Positions 55,745 to 61,059 of a stretch of 61,059 nucleotides of DNA are shown piece after piece. The translations under genes were made by a program, and so were the position numbers. The DNA comes from a virus, in the IMG/VR virus record IMGVR_UViG_3300006754_005499, positions 1 through 61,059 of that record. One strand, written 5' to 3'. Below the pieces are notes generated by a model. It saw only the letters and a program-made list of their open reading frames with translations, had not been told where the DNA came from and made no database searches. The first letter of the stretch is position 1. Every line of letters starts with the position of its first letter.

Positions 55745-56536
55745 TTAGCTACAGTGTTCGGTGTTGTAAAAATCACAAAAACCCCAACGATTTTTGCAAG
55801 AAAGCTTGTTCTTAAGTGTAATCTTGCTTGTTATATTATAAATCGCTTTTTCCAACAAGTTAAGAGCATTATTCATCTTTTTGGCACCACTGGTTACCCG
55901 AAACAACTCTACCTTATTATTTTTAGCCGTCCGCTTAAGCAGGGCAAAATGTGTTTCGATTAGCTTATGCTCGACTCCATGTTTCTTAGCCCAGTAATTC
56001 TTGTAAAGAGTAAGTTGATAGGTAGTCATTCTTTCGTTTTTTCTTTGAGCATCCCAGCCCCAGGAACAAGTTTTCCAATCGATTATATGGTATTTCCCAT
56101 CCGAGGTCTGTAAGACAAGGTCGATGAAGCCTTTAAATTTGTAATCCTGGATGTCGGTGTCTTCATAGAGTCTTTCCTCGGTAGAAATAAGTTCAAACTC
56201 TCCGAAATATTCCTCAAGCGCTGGGATTATGTATTCGATAAGAGGAGGTCCCTGCTGATACATATTCTTTAAAAGCTTCTTGTCTTTGATTTCGATCTGT
56301 CTGGACTCATTCAGGAACGCGTTCTTAAAAAAATCCTCAGCGTCAAACGTCTTGTCTTCTTTCGGAAGTTTTACAAGCTGTTCGCATGTATCGTGCATTG
56401 CTGTACCAAAAGCTGTGTGTTCGTTGCCATCAAACACTTTGATGCCGTCGACATAAACCAACTTATGATAATAAGGGCACGTGTTCCAGTTTTTTAATTC
56501 AGAAAAAGAAATGTGGTTCTTTTTAAGCGTCGCCAC
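55745..56536 (-). CDS. RecB-family PD-(D/E)XK nuclease with probable Fe-S cysteines
   Basis: A 263-aa exonuclease-like protein for recombination or replication. FGTAMHDTCE gives H48; FKGFIDLVL gives D139; HIIDWKT gives D153 and K155; TTYQLTLYK gives Q174: the RecB/Cas4 order. C20 together with C247, C254 and C262 matches the cysteine plan of Fe-S nucleases (AddB, Cas4, Dna2), where one N-terminal and three C-terminal Cys hold a 4Fe-4S cluster. I start it at a GTG (56536) that overlaps the upstream gene by 14 nt; the ATG at 56620 would add an unlikely basic leader encoded in the other gene. No cas genes lie near. Confidence 0.8.
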   Translation of the reverse strand: MATLKKNHISFSELKNWNTCPYYHKLVYVDGIKVFDGNEHTAFGTAMHDTCEQLVKLPKEDKTFDAEDFFKNAFLNESRQIEIKDKKLLKNMYQQGPPLIEYIIPALEEYFGEFELISTEERLYEDTDIQDYKFKGFIDLVLQTSDGKYHIIDWKTCSWGWDAQRKNERMTTYQLTLYKNYWAKKHGVEHKLIETHFALLKRTAKNNKVELFRVTSGAKKMNNALNLLEKAIYNITSKITLKNKLSCKNRWGFCDFYNTEHCS

Positions 56537-56831
56537 TCTTCCTCGCTTTTGCTCCAGCCTTCTTAGGCTTGGGTGTGCTCGCCTTCTTGGCACGAGGTGC
56601 AGAAGGCTTCTTAAAAACACAAACCGCAGTTCGGCGTGTCTCTTTGATGTTGCTCATATAAGAAGGCATTTCGGTACATTTCCATTCTTCTTTGATGAGG
56701 CCACTGGCTACGACCGCTTCCGTGATCTGCGAACCGTTTAACGCACATGTATCTTCGTCTCGAACCCGGGGTGGTAGAGTCAACTCCACCCGGACCTCCT
56801 TCTCGGTTTCTAAAATAATCTTACAATTCAT
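56523..56831 (-). CDS. small protein with basic Lys/Ala tail
   Basis: A 102-aa protein. Residues 1-70 may form a small beta/alpha domain (IILETEKEVRVELTLPPRV). Residues 74-102 are Lys, Ala and Pro-rich (KKASTPKPKKAGAKARK), like histone H1-type tails, and probably bind nucleic acid. GGGAGA lies about 7 nt before the ATG. Four nt separate it from the metallopeptidase gene. Not assigned to a family. Confidence 0.7.
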   Translation of the reverse strand: MNCKIILETEKEVRVELTLPPRVRDEDTCALNGSQITEAVVASGLIKEEWKCTEMPSYMSNIKETRRTAVCVFKKPSAPRAKKASTPKPKKAGAKARKSGDA

Positions 56832-56835
56832 TTAC

Positions 56836-57534
56836 TTAATCTCCCTGAGATTCACCCAGAACCTCTTCTATTTTACGATAGACTGCAGGACTTATAGTCC
56901 TGACATACTCCATATCCTTCAAAAAATATTGCTCAAAAGCAGTCGCAAAATATTCCCTGAGGGACGTCGCTGAATAGGGCGATACAAAAAGCCCCATGCT
57001 TAATGGCACCAACGCTGGGTACCCAATTGTATTGTACAGGAACTCGTCAAATTTTTCGGAGTACTCTGGATCCAAAAACCCCGACACAACTGGTTTAACG
57101 GCATCGTGGCCGTATTCCGCTTGTAATATCTGTAACAACCGCTTACGTTTCCCTAAAAATTCCACCTCAACAGCACTATCTGCATAAATAGATTCACCGT
57201 ATAAGTTTTCAACATTATGAGCGACCTCATGAACGATATCGTCAATCATATCTTCTTCGCTATCCTGTTCGTTGCTCACATATATAGCACCATTTTCCAG
57301 TTTCGCATTTGTATTCTTGTTATCAAAATCTTCAAAAGAACCAACAAAAATTGTATCAATACCATATAAAAACCGGGAAGGGACACGTTGCTCGATTTCA
57401 TCCATAGCTGCCTCGACGTCAATGTCTTGATCGATGAACTTGTCTTTAAAATAGACCGGGATATTATAGAGGTTATAAGACACCATGTGCGCTTCCATCA
57501 AAAGAGTACTTAAATTTTGACGCGTCCTAGACAT
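56836..57534 (-). CDS. putative HExxH zinc metallopeptidase
   Basis: A 232-aa protein with HEVAH at 102-106 in DDIVHEVAHNVENLYGE, a typical zinc-binding helix with the catalytic Glu103. A late helix, SLREYFATAFEQYFL (about 201-215), may supply the third ligand through its Glu, as in several peptidase families with a distant ligand. No signal peptide, so it should act in the host cytoplasm or the virion. Possible roles are maturation of phage proteins or an attack on host proteins. Starts by 8-nt overlap with the upstream gene. Confidence 0.65.
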   Translation of the reverse strand: MSRTRQNLSTLLMEAHMVSYNLYNIPVYFKDKFIDQDIDVEAAMDEIEQRVPSRFLYGIDTIFVGSFEDFDNKNTNAKLENGAIYVSNEQDSEEDMIDDIVHEVAHNVENLYGESIYADSAVEVEFLGKRKRLLQILQAEYGHDAVKPVVSGFLDPEYSEKFDEFLYNTIGYPALVPLSMGLFVSPYSATSLREYFATAFEQYFLKDMEYVRTISPAVYRKIEEVLGESQGD

Positions 57535-57802
57535 CTTCTCCGGTATCTGTCCCCAGATCTAGCAGGCCCGGCTGATCGGCTAGCCCCTGCTCGTAACCGC
57601 GAATCCAGTTTTCCTCTGCGAGAGAAAGAACGAACTCAGGGAACTCATCAGCAAATACCTCCACCACCATTTCCACTGTAATCAAATTATCTTCTGGTGC
57701 TAACTTAGTTCCTACATAGTTCACGACCATGTTTTTAAGATCAGTATCGGTAATTACCTCTGATAGCAGTTCTTCATTTTTAATATCATCAGCTTTTATC
57801 AC
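57527..57802 (-). CDS. small acidic protein of unknown function
   Basis: A 91-aa acidic, mostly helical protein (residues 45-75, VEMVVEVFADEFPEFVLSLAEENW). It starts with GTG at 57802, supported by AAGGA 7 to 8 nt upstream. It overlaps the metallopeptidase start by 8 nt, which suggests linked expression. No family recognised; a partner or inhibitor of the metallopeptidase would be a guess. Confidence 0.7.
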   Translation of the reverse strand: MIKADDIKNEELLSEVITDTDLKNMVVNYVGTKLAPEDNLITVEMVVEVFADEFPEFVLSLAEENWIRGYEQGLADQPGLLDLGTDTGEDV

Positions 57803-57817
57803 TTTTGTTTCCTTATT

Positions 57818-59131
57818 TTACAGTACCTTCGAAGCCAGGGTTGCAACTCGGGAGCGCTCTCCTTTTCGTAGAGAGATGTGACCAGCTAACTCACAGTCCT
57901 TGAATTTCTCAATAGCGTATGTCAAACCATTCGTTGTCTCGTCTAAATAGACATTATCGATTTGTTCAATGTCTCCTGTGAGAACTATTTTCGTATTCTC
58001 TCCTACTCTGGTAAGTATAGTCTTTAATTCATGATTTGTTAAGTTTTGAGCCTCGTCTATCACGATAAAGGCATTCGTAATCGAACGGCCTCGTATGTAA
58101 GTCAAAGCCTCAATCTCGATAAGACCCTTATCAGTATACATATCTAGAGATGCTTTGTCATCGTTCATTAGATGCTTTAGATTATCCTCAATCGGGGCTA
58201 TCCATGGGGCCATCTTTTCTTCCAATGTACCGGGCAGAAACCCTATATCTTTCCCTAGTGGTTGAACCGGGCGGGAAATGACTAGCCGTTTGTATTTTTT
58301 AGTTTCGAGCACCTGCTGTAACCCGGCAGCAACAGCTAAAAGAGTCTTCCCACAGCCTGCTTTGCCTGTGAGAGTAATGATTGGTATCTCTTCGTTCATC
58401 AGTAGGTCTATAGCAAATGTCTGTTCCTTGTTGCGAGAATGTACGCCCCAAATTCCTTGCCTGTATTCAGCGATTGCACTTAAAGGCTTTTTTATTGAAG
58501 ACAGGCGCGCAAGGGCCGTTTTCTTTGGATTTGAATTCGAAACGAGCATCAAAAACTGGTTGTCATATAGTTTGTTAGTCTCGTCGTCCAGTATTACCTC
58601 TTCATGGTTATAAAACCGATCAATTACCTGTTCATCGACAAGCTGATTTGTGAACCCAGCATACACGTCATCCAGGTCCTCAACCACTTGATTATCGACA
58701 TACCCCTCACATAATATCCCTAAAGCATCGCACTTGACGCGCATATTGATATCACGAGAAACCACAATAACCTTCCGGCGAGGTGTCTCCTCTTGTTCGC
58801 CTAGTGCCACACCAATAATCTTATTGTCAGCGTTTTCGATGTCGAAAGAATGAGGCAATATTGTTGAGGCGTTATAAGGGCGGGCGCGCACTATTCCTCT
58901 TCCTTTGCCCAGACGTACGCCCTTTCTCAAACACCCTCGGTCGCGGAGTTCGTCTAACGTTCGTATAATCTTGCGAGCGTTGGCTCCTACACCGTCCTGC
59001 CGCTTCTTGTGCTTATCGATCTCCTCAAGCACTTTAAGAGGAATAACGATATCATTATTGCCAAAAGCGCTGATTGAGGTTGCATCACTCAAATAAACGT
59101 TTGTGTCCAGTACGTAAGTTTTCTTCGCCAC
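57818..59131 (-). CDS. phoH: PhoH family protein with N-terminal PIN domain
   Basis: A 437-aa PIN-PhoH (PhoH2-type) protein, in bacteria an RNase with ATP-dependent helicase activity. The PIN domain starts VLDTNVYL (D9) and ends before about residue 170 with VVSRDINMRVKC. The ATPase has Walker A GKAGCGKT near 254-262, SRPVQPLGKDIGFLPG in between, and Walker B FIVIDEAQNLT near 353-362. PhoH genes are frequent in marine phages, with or without phosphate regulation. It starts with GTG at 59131, with AAGGG about 7 nt upstream. Confidence 0.92.
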   Translation of the reverse strand: MAKKTYVLDTNVYLSDATSISAFGNNDIVIPLKVLEEIDKHKKRQDGVGANARKIIRTLDELRDRGCLRKGVRLGKGRGIVRARPYNASTILPHSFDIENADNKIIGVALGEQEETPRRKVIVVSRDINMRVKCDALGILCEGYVDNQVVEDLDDVYAGFTNQLVDEQVIDRFYNHEEVILDDETNKLYDNQFLMLVSNSNPKKTALARLSSIKKPLSAIAEYRQGIWGVHSRNKEQTFAIDLLMNEEIPIITLTGKAGCGKTLLAVAAGLQQVLETKKYKRLVISRPVQPLGKDIGFLPGTLEEKMAPWIAPIEDNLKHLMNDDKASLDMYTDKGLIEIEALTYIRGRSITNAFIVIDEAQNLTNHELKTILTRVGENTKIVLTGDIEQIDNVYLDETTNGLTYAIEKFKDCELAGHISLRKGERSRVATLASKVL

Positions 59132-59150
59132 TTTTCGCCCTTTTACTATA

Positions 59151-59981
59151 CTAATTAGATTTCGGTCTTGTTAATTCTAACATATTCTTATACCACTTGT
59201 CATAGTAGTCCTTTATGTTATCATCGATAAAGTCGTTCAGTACGGCTGTCCGAGGACTAAAGCTTACGTGATGAAACCCATCCACAACTGAGTGTATCAT
59301 TCCCACAAGGCGCCCGTTAGAATCTAATACTGGAGACCCTGAGGAGCCGCCTGCGGCGGGAATAGTGAACAGAGATCGATCTTTGTCTATATCGCCTGAA
59401 TAGTGCCCACTGAACAGTGGTATGGCGCCGGGTTGGAACACATTGTGTGGGGCAGCTATATTATAGTAGGTCTCTCCTTTATTCAGGGTGCCATAAAAAC
59501 GTTTCAGCGGTTTCACTTTAAGATTTGGCGCAAAAGCAATACACGTATCGTTCTCTTGATCCGCAGCTATTACCTCCATCCTGGCGATCTCGCCTTCGTG
59601 CGTTGTGGCCCTATGGACGACAGTAATTTTAAATCGCTCGGTCGCTGGATCGCTTAGGAGCTGTTCTGTCAGGGCGGCCATAAAAGTCATATCATCTCGT
59701 GGATCCGCGCAAACATGCTGTGCGCTCAACACAAATACCCCTAACGCGTTAGCCGCGACGACGCTGCCGGATCCTTGGGCGCCCCAAGTTGCCATAGGAA
59801 TGTTCCCACATTCTTCAACTGTTTCCTTCTTTTTTTTCTTTTTCTTGCATACACTAAATTCTACCATTCTAGAAATTTTTATAAATGAACGTGTATGGGT
59901 ACGTAAAACTGATTCACTTGTACAGGAGGCCTGTAGCAAAACTAATATTAGAATAAGCCAAAGTGTCTTCTTCGTTTTCAT
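59151..59981 (-). CDS. exported trypsin-like serine protease, possible lipoprotein
   Basis: A 276-aa protein. Residues 1-20 form a signal peptide (KTKKTLWLILILVLL then QASC); C20 could be lipidated although the -3 residue is Gln, which is unusual for a lipobox. A run of seven Lys (46-52) separates it from the protease domain. The triad is H89 (SAQHVC), D145 (ENDTCIAF) and S214 in GGSSGSP. The domain is like the V8/HtrA branch without a PDZ. It probably acts in the host envelope, on entry, lysis or superinfection. The AGGAG is only one base from the ATG, so translation may be weak. The Lys run contains eight A in a row. Confidence 0.82.
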   Translation of the reverse strand: MKTKKTLWLILILVLLQASCTSESVLRTHTRSFIKISRMVEFSVCKKKKKKKETVEECGNIPMATWGAQGSGSVVAANALGVFVLSAQHVCADPRDDMTFMAALTEQLLSDPATERFKITVVHRATTHEGEIARMEVIAADQENDTCIAFAPNLKVKPLKRFYGTLNKGETYYNIAAPHNVFQPGAIPLFSGHYSGDIDKDRSLFTIPAAGGSSGSPVLDSNGRLVGMIHSVVDGFHHVSFSPRTAVLNDFIDDNIKDYYDKWYKNMLELTRPKSN

Positions 59982-60025
59982 ACTCCTATTGATAACTAGA
60001 GTTTTGAAAATATAAAAACAGAACT

Positions 60026-60415
60026 TTATTCCGTGTTATAGCGTTCCTTTATATATGGGTTAATTGTTACGGGCTCGCCATCTCCATCAACCCGTACAAA
60101 AGTCATCGTTGTGGAGCAAACCAATTTCTCACTACCATTGTAGGGGCTGCGCCGGCGGGCTTGGATATCGAAAACAGCACTGGTACCACCAAAAGATTTA
60201 ACAGACCCGTAAATTTTAATTATCTGACCAGTCCGAACGGGCTTGAGAAATTCTACTTCGCTCATCTTTGCTGTGACCATACGTGGCGTTTCACAAACTT
60301 GGCACGCATATGCTACCGCTGCTTCGTCCAACCAGGCCAGCATCTGGCCACCGAACAGATTTCCGTTAAACCCAACATCCCGGGCCATACATTTTCGGGT
60401 TGATATTAGTTCCAT
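60026..60415 (-). CDS. YciA-like acyl-CoA thioesterase (hotdog fold)
   Basis: A 129-aa single-hotdog enzyme predicted to hydrolyse acyl-CoA. NGNLFGGQMLAWLDEAAVAYA (17-37) is the YciA/BFIT signature, with D30 as likely catalytic residue; EVEFLKPVRTGQIIKIYG is the second conserved strand pair. Length fits bacterial YciA (132 aa). GGTGA lies close upstream of the ATG. It would be an auxiliary metabolic gene, perhaps touching host membrane lipids or CoA pools during infection. Its gap to the protease gene is 44 nt. Confidence 0.85.
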   Translation of the reverse strand: MELISTRKCMARDVGFNGNLFGGQMLAWLDEAAVAYACQVCETPRMVTAKMSEVEFLKPVRTGQIIKIYGSVKSFGGTSAVFDIQARRRSPYNGSEKLVCSTTMTFVRVDGDGEPVTINPYIKERYNTE

Positions 60416-60459
60416 CTTTTCACCATACGCATTTTTAGTACATCAGCAATATATATTTG

Positions 60460-60786
60460 CTACCTTGATGAAGCAGCGGTACCAGTTTTTCCTTCCCAGA
60501 TACTATTCTTGACCTTTATAGTGACGTGCCAGCGTTTATGTAGCTCTGAAGCAACCCTCTTTTTAAGAGGGTCGATCATTGTATGTGTCAACCTAGTAGT
60601 ATAGGGCGATATCTGCTGGACGATTACGAGTTTTACCTCAGCATCGAACTTTAGAAACTTATACCTAACCCCCTCTTTTAAGAATAATTTTTCACTTTCT
60701 TCTACACAAATAATTTCAGCCAAAGCAACCTTTTCCATGAAGGTTCTTTTTTTTGCAAGGGCTTTAAGATCCGCTGCTGTCGCCAT
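60460..60786 (-). CDS. hypothetical protein (108 aa)
   Basis: A 108-aa protein with a helical start (ATAADLKALAKKRTFMEKVALAEII) and a basic beta-rich second half. No family recognised and no membrane segment. AGGGAG lies about 11 nt upstream of the ATG. Followed by a 44-nt gap holding a small AT-rich palindrome. Confidence 0.65.
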   Translation of the reverse strand: MATAADLKALAKKRTFMEKVALAEIICVEESEKLFLKEGVRYKFLKFDAEVKLVIVQQISPYTTRLTHTMIDPLKKRVASELHKRWHVTIKVKNSIWEGKTGTAASSR

Positions 60787-60809
60787 AAGAAATAACTCCC
60801 TCTCTATAT

Positions 60810-61028
60810 TTAATTAGATCTCACGAGATTCTTTCTACACCAATGAAGCGTTCTTTCTCTCTCGTTTCCAGATTTAAGCGTCCTTACAAGCACACGCTCG
60901 GCTGCCTCATTGATACTCATAATCATTACCTTGATCGTCGGATTAGACCTCATATGGTACTCCCCTTTGTCGAGGTGTATATGCTTATATTTTTCGTATT
61001 CTTGTAGATATCTTTGCTGACTGTTCAT
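60810..61028 (-). CDS. hypothetical protein (72 aa)
   Basis: A 72-aa basic protein, mostly helical at the start (SQQRYLQEYEKYKH), ending in TLHWCRKNLVRSN. No known motif. The ATG at 61028 is near the right edge, so its upstream region is only partly visible; the short direct repeat at 61040-61057 lies there. Confidence 0.6.
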   Translation of the reverse strand: MNSQQRYLQEYEKYKHIHLDKGEYHMRSNPTIKVMIMSINEAAERVLVRTLKSGNERERTLHWCRKNLVRSN

Positions 61029-61059
61029 GGATATTCTCTTAATCGGTGTAATCGGTATA

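Noticed and set aside
55745-56536. Cas4 of a phage CRISPR system
   Set aside because: The nuclease fits the RecB/Cas4 superfamily, but there are no repeats, spacers or other cas genes in the window.
60445-60461. Palindrome AGCAA-ATATATA-TTGCT after a stop codon
   Set aside because: Stem of five pairs with AT loop and no T-tract; too weak to call a terminator.
61040-61057. Tandem 9-nt repeat TAATCGGTG/TAATCGGTA at the right edge
   Set aside because: Only two imperfect copies and cut by the window edge; may be the end of an upstream gene.

Overview
The window is 61 kb from the late half of a large tailed bacteriophage genome with a contractile, T4-like tail, most likely from an uncultured aquatic phage. 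Reasons: all 46 genes lie on the minus strand, almost without gaps, with stop/start overlaps of the ATGA, TAATG or TGATG type. There is a recognisable baseplate set (gp25-like, gp6/baseplate J, gp5-like spike with a cell-wall amidase), a gp55-like late sigma factor, a PIN-PhoH protein, a RuvC-type resolvase and a RecB-family nuclease. I see no tRNA, rRNA, CRISPR, transposase or integrase. Transcription runs from right to left, so the genes are described in that order. || Right end (61059-55745), accessory and DNA-metabolism genes: two small unknown genes, a YciA-like acyl-CoA thioesterase, an exported or lipid-anchored trypsin-like serine protease, a PIN-PhoH ATPase, a small unknown gene, an HExxH metallopeptidase, a small basic-tailed protein and a PD-(D/E)XK nuclease with a probable Fe-S cysteine set. 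|| 55730-40396, a 15-kb glycan island of 16 genes. Sugar-nucleotide enzymes: UDP-GlcNAc 2-epimerase, nucleotide-sugar dehydrogenase, GDP-mannose 3,5-epimerase, dTDP-glucose 4,6-dehydratase, a very short reductase-like protein and a very short DegT aminotransferase. Transferases: three GT4-type enzymes, one GT-B/GT-A fusion, one GT11 fucosyltransferase-like enzyme and one possible GT-D enzyme. Modifiers: an FkbM methyltransferase, a second methyltransferase and a GNAT acetyltransferase. An NAD synthetase sits in the middle. No flippase, polymerase, ligase or lipid-carrier transferase is present, so the product is more likely a glycan on a virion protein or other cytoplasmic acceptor than a complete host-type surface polysaccharide. 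|| 40383-38584, regulatory and small genes: an acidic small protein, an FmdB-type zinc ribbon, a one-helix membrane protein, the late sigma factor and a small helical protein. || 38584-2158, virion genes: amidase-tipped spike, spike-associated protein, a 2,314-aa protein of unknown role, gp25, gp6, a 639-aa protein, a 3,683-aa baseplate/tail-tip giant with three LamG-like domains, and seven further presumed structural proteins of 317 to 1,546 aa, including paralogous pairs. || Left end (2161-1): RuvC-type resolvase, HAD-family phosphatase and a partial gene running off the window; the last two share an N-terminal sequence pattern. || The best candidates for a previously undescribed system are the glycan island, especially its pairing of a GDP-mannose 3,5-epimerase with a GT11 transferase and an embedded NAD synthetase, and the unusually large LamG-bearing baseplate that could be its target.
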